Assembly (NCBI RefSeq): GCF_921293095.1
Contig: NC_060246.1
Coordinates: 111,828,941-111,892,940, forward strand
Direction: 5' to 3'
DNA from: Ischnura elegans
Lineage: Eukaryota; Arthropoda; Insecta; Odonata; Coenagrionidae
Length of the DNA: 64,000 nucleotides
Under the pieces are notes generated by a model. The model did no database searches, was not told the DNA's origin, and saw only the letters and a list, made by a program, of their open reading frames with translations. A program made the position numbers and the translations under genes. The stretch's first letter is position 1. Every line of letters starts with the position of its first letter. This document shows, piece after piece, positions 10,877-24,281 of this stretch.

Positions 10877-13800
10877 TATTGATGACGGTTTACACAGTGT
10901 ATTCTAAACATTTCAAGATATTAGCTTCATTAAACATGTTATACATCATGATGAAAAGAAAGCTAGAGAGTGTGATGCATCCTCTTAAAAAGAATCCACA
11001 ATTGATGACATTTTCATAGAAGGATACTTCCATCGTGGGCTGATCGATGTGGAACTATTCGTTCTCGTGAGGCGAGGACACCGGCCATGTCGTGCAGCGC
11101 GCGGAGAATCGGTGATGATCAATAATGCAACAGAATTTCGATACCGAAGAGTTCTTGTTTCAGCCCCGCTACCTATTGTCACTGCAGATAATTAATTGCA
11201 CGAAGGCATGCTGTCTATTATTTCCCTGCGTCTTGGGGAAAATGGATAATTGGATAAAAATTTAAAACGAGAAAAATTATCGGATACCTAAGGAATTCTC
11301 AAATGTACTCTCGTAGTCTTTTAATATCGTCAAGATTTCATGAGGTTACTCAGAAATCCCGACAAGCCCATTCCAAGCCCATATTACTGCCTCCTCTTGA
11401 AAAATATGTTGAGGCTTATGTGGGAAGGCCTGTTAGAATATAAGTATAGGCTTGTTCAAATAATTAAATTTTTCATTATGCTCTCTAGAGTCAAGAATGG
11501 TTACAAATATCTTACGGTATGCTTTCATGTATTAATTGTGATTTTTGTGCACTGAAGTTTTTTTAGTTTCAAAGACTGTAATAGAAAAACACTGTCACCT
11601 TACAATATTTGCAAACACAATACTTAGGTAGCACTTTATTTCATAGTGTTGACGCATCGTAAGTGTGGTGAAGACTAAGAGAAAAAGGAAATAGTTAACG
11701 TCCACACACTGGATTAGGGCTAACTGAGAGTAATAATCACTGAAGTATAGTTAAATTTAAAGCGAGGAAGAGATAAAAATGGACTAGTATGATTGGATCC
11801 GATGAGAGGAAGAGGCTATGAGTGCGCCAACCGACAGGCACAGAATGGAGGATAATGAGACAGTTGACGCCTATCATGAGACAGTCTTATGAAGAAAATT
11901 AAAGCACCATGAACAATTGACATTGCCAAATAACTAACGAACCCTTCAAAAAGTTCGGGGTTGACTGTAATTCTCTGTTACTTTCCCTGCCCCTGGTATG
12001 TCTGGCTCAAGCTATAGTTTCAACTAAAAGTTAAAGCACTGTCACTCGGGTTTAATCCATTTTCTCTAATTTCATATTTATTGTTTCATTGATTAATATT
12101 TACGAATATTTTTATCATTGTTAGTATTCAAATGATGAGGACTTAGTAATGCTTTTTGGCGTTAAGTAAATTAAAGTAAATATAAAGGAAGTAGGCAGTG
12201 GAGGCACCAACAGAAATTGATGCCAGGGCTTTACATCGAGACACCGAGAAACTTTCTTCGGGCAAATCTTAAAAGAAAATGATATGAAACATCCTATAAG
12301 ATACCTTCAATCAAAGACTCTAGAGTTTGTACAGCGATCATTTATATGAACAAATAAATAAGCGTTTTTTAATGTGAATAGGTTTTTGCGGGGAGTTATG
12401 ATTTTAAATTCACGAATGCTAAGACAGAATGTTTGTGCTAGGGTGTTCCCATAACGAAGTATTTTCTTTTGATGAGTTATTGCTCTGACATATCATTCAA
12501 AATTAAAATTCAATGATTATGATTCCTTTGGAGTGAATTGTTTAAATATTGGTTGAAAATTCTGAATATGACTTGATTGGCAAAAAATTGAAATTCATCC
12601 GTCCTTCGCAAATAGTTCAATAGAAAAATTAGAGGTAGATAGTATGGCTTAGCGTATCTACGTTTACTTATGCATTATTTATTCAATTCATTGAAAAAGC
12701 AGCATTTTTTACTTAGTCTAGATAAAACTTTCGCCCTTTCCTATTTAAAATTAGTTTCAGTATCGTGGAAAATGACAAGGAACAGGCAAAGCTAACCTTG
12801 ACCGTTTACAGGACATATTATGATATTAATATATTGAATTTTCACTAGCGGAAAATTTGTCCAGTGTTTTGCAAAAATTGTGGGTAATAACGATACTGTG
12901 AACGAAAACTGTGGGTAATGATAAGCATCACATACAGCTTCTTAGAATATTATTTTCGTATTCAGGAAGTCGAAATACACGCATGACACCTAAGCTTTCT
13001 AAAAAAAAGTTTATCCCAATGATCGTCATTCAATAAACTGAATTTATGGTTAATTCAACCATCATGCGATCCAGGATCGATCCACCCGCCCACTGCAGGC
13101 GGGACTCCTTTCCCCTGCTGAGTCTCACCCCCGCACAAACACCCTTCCCTCTTCACCCCCGAGTGAAGCAAGGGACCAGGCGAGCGGTTGGCGCAACGCC
13201 GTGACTGATACCGGGCGACCCGCGTCACTCCATTCTCTCTGCCTCTCGTATAAAGTGCCGAGAAAGGCATTCCCTTCCCTGGAGAGACGGGAGGTGGGGG
13301 ATGGAAAGTGACCCCTTTTGAGCCACACCGTGGCGGTCTCTTTCTGAGCGCTGACCTCGCCCGCGTCACTCCTTCCTTTCACGGACGAAAGTTCACCACG
13401 TCAACAACCGAAATAATAATTTTTAAAAATGAATAAAACGACGGCGTTTCCGCATTGGAAAAATTTTCGTAAAGGTTGTCGAGAGAAAGCTTGAATTCCA
13501 CTCTCTTCCACGGTAGAATTTGTTTTTTTTCCCTCTATGCTTTGACGCACGGTTAAGAAGGTTGTTGAAGTTTGGTCGTTTGATATCCAGGCTACTCCAT
13601 GCTGCTCAGAATGAGTTAGGCCTTCCACCTTACTCATTCTATCCCTGGTACTCCTTACAGAGATTTATATTGCCGTAATCGTGACCTCCACTCCCTTAAT
13701 CCGACTCGAAATCTCAGCGCCCCCTGAGGGGGTAATGTAAAATGTCATTGAACTCTGAAGTGTAATGCTTGGTTTACGCGACAAATTTAACTACTATGGC

Positions 13801-16550
13801 AGTAGCTCAAAAAATTTATCTTGCCACTTTTATCAAAAACAAAAACAATATCTCGCTCACATTACCAATCATATGCATTGAAAAGGAATTATATTGATGA
13901 AGTTCGTGGGCGAGATGAAGAAGATAGCCATGAAACGACATAATCTCACTCATCAGATTGCATATGTATTCCAAACCTTCTTCGTACAATTGTGTTTTGC
14001 AGAAGCTATTCATGCAGTTAATATCCGCACCACTTTTTCCTTATGATTCATTATTTTTTATGAATATCCAAGTCAGAAAATAACTTCCTGATAGTCTTTC
14101 CGTGGCAGTTTGTCATTTTAAAAGTATTTTAAATTTATAATTTTTATATCCCAAGGATTTCCATGCATAGACAAGGAGTTGATGATAAAACTTTCTGGTT
14201 ATGGAAGAAAGTCTTATTTCGAAACGGCCACGCTATTACAAAGCATCATCATGCGCGATCACAAAAAAAAAATATTTTTACAGCAGCTCTCCTTTTTCCC
14301 ATCTTCATTGTTTTTTTCTTCAAGCTTTTACTTACAACTCCCCCAGCTGATTTTCTTACTGTGGCAGTTTGATGCCACATTCCAAGGGTTGCCAGGTTCA
14401 AATATATTTCTGCCATGTCCATGCATTGACAAGGAGTCGAATCGATGAAGTGACTTCGATAACTACTATCACGCTCCAATAAAGGCGATTAGCCATCCAT
14501 CTTGCTTCCGATCTCTCCCCGTGGGGCCATATGGTTGAGACAGGAGACTCCCTTGGGCCAACTTGGAGCGCCACAACGGACGGTTGAACGAGTTTGATTG
14601 AAGCCTTTGATTGAAGGTTTCTTTGAGAATGTTTCGTATCATTGATTTTTTTCGGACGGATAGCCATAGGAAAGTTTCTCGGTGTCTATCTGTAAGGCAC
14701 TGACATAAAGTGTCCTTTGAAAATCCACTTCCGGCGGCTTCAAACTCAATCTCAAACTTTTTAAAGAAAGCGGTAGTTTCTTGACAATGTAATTTGTTTC
14801 TCGCTTTCCATTCTCCGTTCTTCGAGGATTTCTGCTTCTTTAACTCCTAAGTATTTTGGTGTTAGCTATATAGCTTTCAATTTTAATCCATTTATTATAA
14901 TTTCTCAGGAGTCAATTGTTAACACACAATTTTCTGACGAAAAATAGAATTTTTCAATATTTAAAATAAATATATTTTTGGGTATACAAAATGAAATAAG
15001 GAAAATAGTACACTTAGTGTGTATCCGTTTATTTTAAGCGTTTTTCTAAAGCAGACGATGTATACGGGGGTGGAAGTTTTAGCTTATTCTGGAAAAGAAT
15101 TTTGGTTTTGTCAACTCAATATCAGTTTTCATGGTTTGACTTGGCGTTTCATAAAATTCCGCAGATAGCAGTGATTCACGCACTCTGTTATAAGTTTATA
15201 GCTCCTATTCAGTGTATCGGAAGCCATAACCGTGAGAATTTTTTTTTCATTTTATTGCCTGAACGTATCAGTGTAATGAAATCTTCGGGAGCGTTGGAAA
15301 TAAGGATATTTTTTTCCATTTTCCAGGGTTATAAATGGTTATCCAATGGAAAGTGGTGACTTGCAGTCACCCGTTTCTGTCGCGATGAAGCGATGATTGC
15401 TTCGTGCTGCTGAATACGGAGAAAGATGGAATACGAGTTGAAGTACTTGAAAGGAACAATACAATGCGGGTGTTTCAAATACCACTGAAGTGGGTTGAAA
15501 ATGCGCGTATAATGATTTTTATCACTTAAAGGATTTACTGTTGAATGATTTTCAATGTTCGAATGTTTCAAAATTTATTGAGATGCTTAGTCTCGACACA
15601 CGGAATAATTTTCGAAGGTATATGATGTACGGGCAGAAAACTAATTGTCCCATAATGATCTTTGAAAAAGTGGAATAATGTAATTCATTAAATTATACGT
15701 AATGGAAGAGTTCCATTTCATCGACCAAAGAATACCTCAAGTTACACTAGCGATAATAAAATGCAGAACAATCGGACGCAACTGTTGAAATTACCTTTGC
15801 GCATTTGAGATTAAGGATTTAGTTTGTAAAAATAACAAATCATTGATGAACCCTTGAATTATACGGAAGTGGAATGCTTTCTTATTCTATCTAGTCAGGG
15901 CAGACCCATCTTCCTCCCCAGTTCCTAGATTTCATTTGAATTCGGGAGATTTTGTGAAGTACCTTGAAGCACGGCATTCAACGATTTAATTCTGCGGCTG
16001 TGATAAAGTCATGCTTACTTTAGCGCATTGGTGACCTCGCAGCCACTACGGAAGAAGGTGCAATGAACTTTGCCCTCCCTTTCCACCATCGACCACGAGA
16101 CACTTTGCTTTCGTGTTCAATGGTTTTCACCATTCTTTTCCAAACTTTTTTTACGAAAAATTAGAAAACTTTCTATGAAATATGTATTTGCGCATTCTTA
16201 GTGGAACATATCACTAGGATACATATAAATCAATCAATAGGAAGGATATCGATCAAAATTATCATTTGAAATGATTTATTTCTAGCTTTCTCGGTTGTTT
16301 TACGCTTGCGGCTTGGAAAAATAATGAGAATATTAACATTTATAAGATAAAAGGACTTTTCGAATGTTATTTGCCTGTAAAATGACTCATCCACATAGAA
16401 ATTAATATATATCTTTCGTATTCCAATAAATCAAAAAACTACGAAAAAGGTTCTTTTATATTGAATAGGATTGTGCGGAAAAGCATGATCAATCGAAATA
16501 AAACTTTTTGCCTTGTATACTCCGTTTTATTAATAAAGATTACTTACAAA
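10877..16550. other. No gene recognised in about 5.7 kb
   Basis: Mostly A+T-rich intergenic or intronic DNA. The GC-rich block 13060-13395 has open frames on the minus strand without motifs. A diverged direct repeat is visible around 14101-14195 and 14358-14450, sharing GTGGCAGTTTG and ATGCAT.GACAAGGAGT. No coding region, transposon end or RNA gene could be supported. Confidence 0.4.
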
Positions 16551-16579
16551 GCATTTCGACGCATGGCACCGTCATCAGG
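16551..16579 (-). other. Hairpin module CTGANGA-stem-GAAA, copy at 16.5 kb
   Basis: On the minus strand CTGATGA is followed by a hairpin with stem GACG/CGTC and then GAAATGC. The same architecture recurs at 22.1, 22.2, 37.06, 56.0 and 56.25 kb. It resembles the two conserved boxes of hammerhead ribozymes, but stem II is registered one or two bases off, so the resemblance may be decayed or coincidental. Confidence 0.35.
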
Positions 16580-19500
16580 TCGGTATTCAAATCCATGCAA
16601 ATTGGTAATTGAAGACTATTTCATAAAATGATCGAGAGGAAATATTGATTTATGCGGGTTGTTGTATGGATCAAATAACAATCTTCGGTGAAAAAGGTTC
16701 TCCCTCCGTTTTAAATGTGAAAAATACACCTAAAACAAAGTGTGAATTTTGAATCGTATAATCGAAAAATCAGAGTTGTGGATACTAAGACATTACTCTG
16801 AATGAATAACAGTAAATTCACGAGTTATAAGTGCGTTGAGTAATTATTTCAAAATATTAAGTGTCTAAATCTTGAATGTATTAGTGAAAAAAAGTTTGAG
16901 AATGGGAACAGATAATTTTCTCATCTCTTTCAAGTCTCATCATTAGGTGAAATTAACAGTTACCTCTGGGGATTAATGAGTCAGCTTTAAGTTATGCATG
17001 CTACTGAAACTGAATCGAAAAAAAAATTACTTTTGGCCTGATGCTGCAAATAAGTACGATTGAACGAGTCATGAATATTCATTTCTCGCAGGGTAGGTAT
17101 TTTCGATCAAAAATTTCCAATGGCTATTGCAGAAACCCTAACTGCATTCAAGGATCATTTGATTAGCGCTAGCGACTTTAAAATGGACAAGGTTTACCGA
17201 AAAGACAATCATTGTGGGTCCCGAATCACGTTATAAATGAATTTAAAGTGAATATGGAATGAACATGCTGAGGGGGAAAACTTGTTGGAAAACTAATACC
17301 AAGATTGCTCTCTTAGCATGCTCACTTAATATGGATTCGAAACTTTTTCGCCTAATTTTGAGGTTCCCGAGTAATCTTCCATGATTTTCCAGAACGACGA
17401 ACAAAAGTCTCGCTGATTTTTCTTCAAGAAATACAGTAAACCAAGGACGTCTTTTTGAAATATTCACTCGGTTAACTCAATAATGACGTCCTTCACAAGC
17501 TCGCTTCGGGAGGGATGGGAGAACACACTCTCCTCACGGATTCATTTTTCGTTCGAAAAGTCTGAAACAGTGAAATAATAACCGAAGCCTGTTAATCTCT
17601 CGCGCCGTTTCTTGAAAGCGTATTCCGCCTCATCCCGAGGTTCGCCTTTTCGCCGTGGGACGTGGTGGTTTCCAAGGAAAGTTTCGGGCGACGAAGATAA
17701 TGATGATTAAAAAGTCTTCCCTTTTGGTTCGTATGGGATGAGGGTTGAAAGAACTTTTCTAACTGGTTGGGAGGAGGGGAGAGCAGACGGCGGAAAAGGG
17801 CCCGCCGCGACGCCACCGCCAACGCAACGCCCCTTAAAAGCGCTCGAGCGTGCGGAGATTGCCGCTGTAGTGGATGGGGAGCGAATATCAACTCTAACCG
17901 GCACATCTCACACCACTGCCTCCTGGCACTGTACCAGCTCTTAGCAACATAAAACTCTCTACGCACATTTCTTTACATGTAGCATGTGAAGTAGTACATT
18001 AAAAAAAATGCTACATGTTCTAAATACGCTAACACCGGTGTAACAGTTAATTTTTCGTAAATTTTTATGTTGAATAAGGTGGTTTCCTATTATTTTTTTA
18101 TTGCCTAAATTGAAAGATTATTACTTCTGGAGTACATATTTCACGCTTTAGGATTTTTAAATGACGATATCTATTTTTCGCGATTAAATGAAAAGTGAAA
18201 ATTTTCAAGCACGCGAAAACGCGACGGCTAAGTATGAATGCTGGGAAAACCCCGTATGACGTCGTTCTAATTCCCGCAGCCGTAAGTGAGGTGGCCTTGG
18301 GGCGAGGCTTTAAGCGCTGATGCGACGCAGGATGCTAGCAGGTAGCAGAGTAAGTGATCATTAAGACATGTTTCCCTGAGTTCTGTACCTCATGCATGCA
18401 TTGGTAATCTCAGACGATGTAAAACTCCTATCCATTCGTATAGAAACTATGTCCCTGTGACGTCTCGTGGAGTGGCATCGCATGGGCGCCAATCTGGCCT
18501 TTTTCAAATGAGGAAAAAATTGACCATTGCCATTCGTCTAAACTGGGATTTCAAAAAGCAAATAATTTGTATATCGATTTGTATATGTATAAGAATCGCA
18601 ATCAATGCCTTTCGTTTTCTTTGATGAAGGAAACTACCCTATTATGTATTCATGGAATTTATTTTATAAACCTGTGTATACTCTGTCACCCGAAGAGAAA
18701 TCGTCTTTTTGGCATGCTGTCGGTGAGATTAGTTATTAGGTTATGGCTGTAAAGGAAATTTATTTTTCTAACGAGTGGTATGTTGTAGTAATATATCAGT
18801 TTAAAATATTGTACTGTAGAATAATCATTAAAAATTGCCATCCCGTATTAAATTTTCTATGTTTTCCTGTTCCGAAACAGATGAAGAGAGGGCGGGGTAC
18901 TCCACATTTGCCGTTTTTCCTACTTATCATTCTCCGAAAGGGAAGTGGTCAAACTGCATGCGCACAATGAAGCCAAGTGTCACGAAGAGTTTACTGAGTT
19001 CCCAAATTAACAGAAGTTAACCAAACTAACCAACCGTGCATTACGCCTAGTAGCATTCATGGAATATTCATGTAAGCATTTTCTAAAAAAATTAATTGTG
19101 GGACAATCGGCTGAAGGCGATTATATAATTACGATGTTTATGTCCTTCAACAGTGATTCGTTTGGTACACTGCTCTGGTTCACTCAAGATTATTTTATGG
19201 CATCTCCTTCTGGGGAAGAGCTTTTATGTTTCGAACAGAAAGCCTTTTGATTTTGCCCAAAATAAGCATATAGAGGTGATATTCAGGCAGCCTAGGACGG
19301 AGCACTCATTATCCTCACTCAGAAATCTTGAAGCTCCACCTTATTTATGATTTATTTATTTGGTTTTAAGGTGCTAAAGTTGTATAATGCTCGTGGGGAA
19401 GCAAAATCTATCGAATACTCAAATAAGCTGAGGTTGAAAGAAGATGTTTTGAGGTTAGGATTCGAAACTGTGATACCTAAAACCAGTAATGAAGCATTCG

Positions 19501-22057
19501 AACAGACATACACAAACACGGCACCAAATTTGTCCCACTCCATTCCGGTTCAACTGTAGACGAAAAGTCTACGGATCTATTGTTGGGGAAATTTAAAACC
19601 ATGGTGTTTATCCAAGAAGAATTATGATATTAAAAAAATTGTTAAAAGGTGTCATGTAATTTTGATGGTTATCAAATCTTCGTATCTTGGGTTGGGTCAG
19701 GTCTACCCGTGAGGTTAATAATAACATGAAACTCAATAATATTGCCTATTGCAGAGGGTAATAGGGCATTTCTCTTATCATAGACTATGTTATGACGATA
19801 AAACATACAATTAATGAACGTGAAAGACAATGGTGTCTAATTGTGACTCAGTGGAACCGAAAATTTTCTCTGCTATTAGAACTTTGTGATTTAGGTGAAG
19901 AAATTTCTACAGACGATTTTTAACGCATTCAAATTTGTAGCTGTCATTGGTTATGGCAACAAATATCATAAAAAGCTTCTTTTTCTCAAGCTAATCGTAG
20001 ATTATGCCGTGATATCAAATCAATCAGTAGGTCGTCCCTGTAAAGTTGGCAATTTACGATAGTATAAATCTGAAATTTTCAAATGCTATTCGGCAGGCGA
20101 TATTATGCGAGAAAGCAAATATTTTCTGTAGTTGGTTTACTAAAGAAACAGCATCTGAAAATTCATTCATTCTTGCAGCTTTATAAAACCCTCAACTTTT
20201 CAATTGCAGAGAAAGTCAATATTATCAAGCGAATTATAATTTTAAAAGAGAATTTCAGGCAAATATGAAGTAATAATGCCAGGAGAAATTTGTGTTGAAA
20301 ACCATCCCGTAAATCGAAACCTTTCAGCCTATTTTTTGAGATTCTGTTGTGATCTTCCACTCTATCCCCGAACAATGAACGTAATTCTCGAATACCACCC
20401 CACGATGCACTATTATTAGGTATTCTCAATTTCCCGCGGAGCTTACCCCACCTGGCGGGAGTGATTTATAGCACACGAGGCGATGCTAATTTGAGGTTGA
20501 CGGTGAGCAATGGGGCCTTCCCGATAGTTTTCTCGCTGAATCTGCCCTTTCTTTTTAAGTTCCGCCCCAAGGCACGCCACCCCAGTGCCATAGAATGAAT
20601 TCACTCCGACGGAAAGTCAGGAAAGCTTCATTTCTCACTGTGTAAGGGTGGCGAGAAAAAATCAATTATTTTCATCGATCGCCTCTTTCATTCATGCTCA
20701 ATGAAGTACTTGCAAAAGTCTTCTAGTTTTCATTTTATCGTTTTACTCTTCCATTTATTGAAATGTCTCAGGATATTTCCACGTGGTTGCATGCTTGGAA
20801 TGAACCTATTTCTTTCTCTTTACGGAAGCTGTGAGAGGTAATAAGGGTGAACGCAGGCGACCGAATAATCGATTATTCTGCGAATATTGAAAACAACAAG
20901 CTGGTATCTGAAGCTGAACAATGGCTTACCCTAATAGCGCAATATGTTTAATGTTCGGTCTTTACCATGCATTATTTAAAAAATAAGAGGCTTTTAGTAA
21001 CATCAGATGTTTTCAATTATCTAGTGAATGATGCTGGATTTTTATTATCTAAGTATTTTCCACCGTGCTGATGTTCCTCTAACTATTGTTTGACGATCGT
21101 CTTGATTGATTATATTAATGTGTAATTTGGTATTTCTGTGAGATTTGAAACACGAAAAATCAAGAAATTCGGTGCAGTCATACTGAGGTTTTTACCTGGT
21201 ATACAATTAGCTTAATTGTAAATGTTAATGAAAAATAAGGAAATAAAAAGTTTTACTCTTTTTATCTCGAATACATTTTGATCAAAATATATTAGCCATT
21301 TACATTTGTTTTTCTTTTTCAAAATACTATTATGTCATTCTTTGAAGCCTTTGATGCCTATTGTATTCTGCTAACGTGATATTTTATTTATTATTACGAT
21401 TATTTAGAATGTTTTAAGGACACATAATACTTTATGAATCATAACCTCTGGAAAAGTGCCATCTCTTTGTTCTTTCAATATTCATTTCGTATGATGAATT
21501 GCAGTAATTTGCATTGGAAAATATTGCAATACGAATTGTATCTCCTCTAATTCTGATCACGTTCTGATATCGAAACCTTTCATTGAAATCGTGATCATGG
21601 GATTAGCTGGTTTCGATATTTCCACGAAACACGGATTGAAAAGCTAAAATTGTAAATTCTGTGGTGTTCATTATTCACGGCTCTAAATTGGAGTAGGTTA
21701 TAGGCCTGTCGTCGATTGGTAAAGCCCAGCGAATCATGGATCCAGAGGCTTCCGGCGTTATGAGCCCGCCGTGAAATTTTATTTCCCAAAATCTCCTACA
21801 AATGGCCATCTCTTATCCGATTTCATGAATTATCCACTGAATATCGGATGCGATTTCATATGCCCATAGTTTCCCACTTATTACCTAGAGCCTTTGATTT
21901 CTAATGCTTCTGTATGGCCATCAATATGGCAATCAAAAACATTATCTTCAAACATTAGAAGCGATAATTAAAAAGAAAAATCACCATAATCCTGGTGACT
22001 AATATATTTAACTTTAAAATTCACTAACTCTTGATTTACTTTGTGGTATTCCATTAC
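16580..22057. other. No gene recognised in about 5.5 kb
   Basis: A+T-rich DNA with a GC-rich block at about 17600-17960. The block is open on the minus strand for 124 codons but has no motif and a low-complexity Arg/Pro/Ser composition. No transposon ends or RNA genes were seen. Confidence 0.4.
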
Positions 22058-22316
22058 AAGTTTTCCTGGATATCACACAATTACTTAAACCACTTATGTT
22101 TTACAGAGCGCGACCCGGGTTTCAATGAATTATGATCATCTTCAGGCGCAAATTATGATTTGTTTATCTGAAAACTATATTATTGTTTATTTTTATTTTG
22201 TTTTAGATGAACAAATCATAATATGCGCCTGAAGATGGTGATAATTCATTGAAACCCGGTTCGCGCGCTGTAAAAAATAAGTAATGTAAGTAATTGTGTG
22301 ATATCCAGGAAAACTT
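22058..22316. repeat. Foldback repeat, arms about 113 bp
   Basis: The left arm (22058-22170) begins AAGTTTTCCTGGATATCACA. The right arm (22200-22316) is its near-perfect inverted copy. The A+T-rich centre is about 30 bp. Each arm contains the CTGAAGATG-hairpin-GAAACCC module. The whole could be two opposed copies of one retroelement end, or a foldback MITE. No target duplication was assigned. Confidence 0.7.
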
Positions 22317-22954
22317 ATATTTAACTTTCTCGCACTCTTGCTTCAGCACAGCTATAAAAATGTGTTTTTTTAAACTAATGAATACTTTTCAGGAATTCAG
22401 TTAGCTTAGGAAAAGTAATATTTTAGGAATTAAGTTTAGTAGTTAAACCATTCTACGCCCACCGCCCACCCATATCCCACCGGGTTGTAATATTCTACCC
22501 TCACGGCGGTTGAGGACTTATGCCGTAAAACCTCGGTGTCAAACGAAATTATCATTCGATGGTAAACCAGATAAATCTTCCAGCAAGCAATACTCAGGGA
22601 AAATTGAATCATGTATCATTCTGTGTATCGCTAACTTTACGGAACTTGCTTTTCAGCTATTCATTTAAAGTAATTTCTTGATATAATTGTGCTTGCAGAT
22701 TGTAAATAAATGTTAGGAAAGCTAATTTTAAAGAAAATAATCACGATAATTTATCATGCGACATTAAGCATTTTAGCATTCTTAATCTAGCACTAGACTA
22801 TCAAAATATTTATCCTTTGAGCTGAAAAAATTTCTTTTATGGACATATTTAAACCTTTCCAACGACGCGATAAAGTAACTATGTTAATTACGAGACAGGT
22901 CTAGGAATAAATATAAAGTCTAGATAAATAATTAATAACTAATCAACTTTATTA
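22317..22954. other. No gene recognised
   Basis: A+T-rich DNA with a short GC-rich stretch near 22455-22540. No coding motif was seen. Confidence 0.4.
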
Positions 22955-23077
22955 GTTATTATGATTGAAAACTTTTGGGCTATGTCGCCGCGTCAATTCT
23001 TGGGTGGTCCCAACGTTTCCCGACCGATGCTGGTCGCTTTTTCAAGGGATTATTAAGAGATGGGAATTAAGGATCTT
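22955..23077 (-). repeat. Penelope-like terminal repeat, 3' copy
   Basis: About 122 bp, nearly identical to 24160-24281 in opposite orientation. In element sense it runs from AAGATCCTTAATTCCC to GACATAGCCC and an A+T-rich end. It contains the hairpin CGACC-AGCATC-GGTCG followed by GGAAACG. A direct terminal repeat at each end of the unrearranged element matches the pseudo-LTRs of the family. Confidence 0.8.
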
Positions 23078-23107
23078 TTATATAGGTATCTGCGTCAGGT
23101 GGTGGGG

Positions 23108-24100
23108 GGAGGGGAGCCGGAGGTTGGGGGAGTGGCTTGCTGCTTGTTTTTTCTTATTACGGGTTGCCAAGTACGGCTAATTTTAATACCGGTGTCTCTG
23201 TTAAAATTATTCTTATCTTCTTTGGATATTTCAATGGCTTCTCTGACGAGTCTCTGTTTAAAACCTTTAACTTTGGCGAAGATTTTGACTTCCTTGAGGT
23301 CGATGATGTGGCCAAGCGCTGCGTGTTCGGCTAGAAGATTGTCCTTATCTGGAATTTTCGTAGGATATTTCCTATTACGTCAGTCGTCCCTTTAATGTAT
23401 GGCAGGAAGGCTTTCTTCTGGTCGCTGAGGTCGTTTATGGATGAGTTAGCGGCTTCTGCGGTGTTGTTTTTCATTTCGTTCTTTTTGATGACTTTATTAA
23501 AAGTGCGAGAAATAACTCTGTCGTCGAATCATTTCCCCGTAGAATGGCCTCTAGCTTCCGTCTCTCTTCGGCAAAGTTGTCCTGGTCACTTATTGTGTAG
23601 GAGCGGTGAATCAAAGTGTTTACCATTCCATTTATTTGGCCTGGGTGATGGTGACATAAAGCGTGCAGGTACCGATATGTTGCTGTTGGTTTTCGATACC
23701 CTGTATGCCCCAATGTTCCATCCGTCTTCTTTTCCACGAGAACGTCCAAGAATGGAAGTTTTCCGTCTTCCTCTACCTCCATTGTAAACTTAATGTTGTC
23801 GTTAATCCCGTTCAAATAAGTATAAAGTTCTTGAAGCTTTTCCTTGCCGTGCGTCCAAATTATAAAAGTGTCGTCGATATATCTGACCCAAATCTTAGGC
23901 TTAAGGGCGGCGTTTTGAATTGCTGTTTCTTCTATGTGTTCCATAAATATGTTTGCAATTGCTACGGAGAGAGGAGAACCCATCGCTGCTCCAGACGTCT
24001 GTTGATAAAAATTATTCCTCCACCGGAAGAAAGTGCTTTTAAGGCAAATCTCTGCCAGCTTGGCGATGTTGTCTCCGAATCTGTCTTTGATGACATTTAC
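23108..24100 (-). pseudogene. Penelope-like RT C-terminal half with gutted GIY-YIG endonuclease
   Basis: Starting at 24100 on the minus strand, the reading is NVIKDRFGDNIAKLA, a FFRW..NFYQQTSGAAMGSPLS segment (motif B) and WVRYIDDTFIIW (motif C, two catalytic Asp). From MGSPLS the frame stays open for 170 codons (23983-23471). Downstream are AFLPYIKGTTDVIG, which precedes the GIY-YIG domain in this family, and then, after a frame change, AEHAALGHIIDL and LVREAIEIS with NNFNRDTGIKISRTW. The GIY strand, the YIG strand and the catalytic Arg region that should lie between these blocks are missing. The endonuclease is therefore internally deleted. Further frame changes occur between 23470 and 23290. 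Confidence 0.85.
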
Positions 24101-24159
24101 AACATTCCTTATTACAAGATCCTTACATTAGATTATTACAATACAAGATAGATTAATAC

Positions 24160-24281
24160 AAGATCCTTAATTCCCATCTCTTCATAATCCCTTGAAAAAG
24201 CGACCAGCATCGGTTGGGAAACGTTGGGACCACCCAAGAATTGACGCGGCGACATAGCCCAAAAAGTTTTTAATCCTAATG
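24160..24281 (+). repeat. Penelope-like terminal repeat, 5' copy
   Basis: This inverted match of 22955-23077 has a handful of substitutions and one-base indels. It lies immediately upstream of the ATG at 24279, as a 5' terminal repeat should. Confidence 0.8.

Noticed and set aside
13055-13382. Overlapping 85-104 codon frames
   Set aside because: They lie in a GC-rich block, overlap each other in different frames and show no motif.
17592-17966. 124-codon minus-strand frame
   Set aside because: GC-rich, Arg/Pro/Ser-biased, with overlapping frames on both strands and no recognisable domain.
22955-23077. Functional hammerhead ribozyme in the Penelope-like terminal repeat
   Set aside because: A hairpin followed by GGAAACG is present, but no CUGANGA box precedes it, so only a loose resemblance can be claimed.
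23060-24151. Plus-strand frames across the Penelope-like 3' half
   Set aside because: They lie opposite the clearly recognisable minus-strand reverse transcriptase and are antisense shadows.
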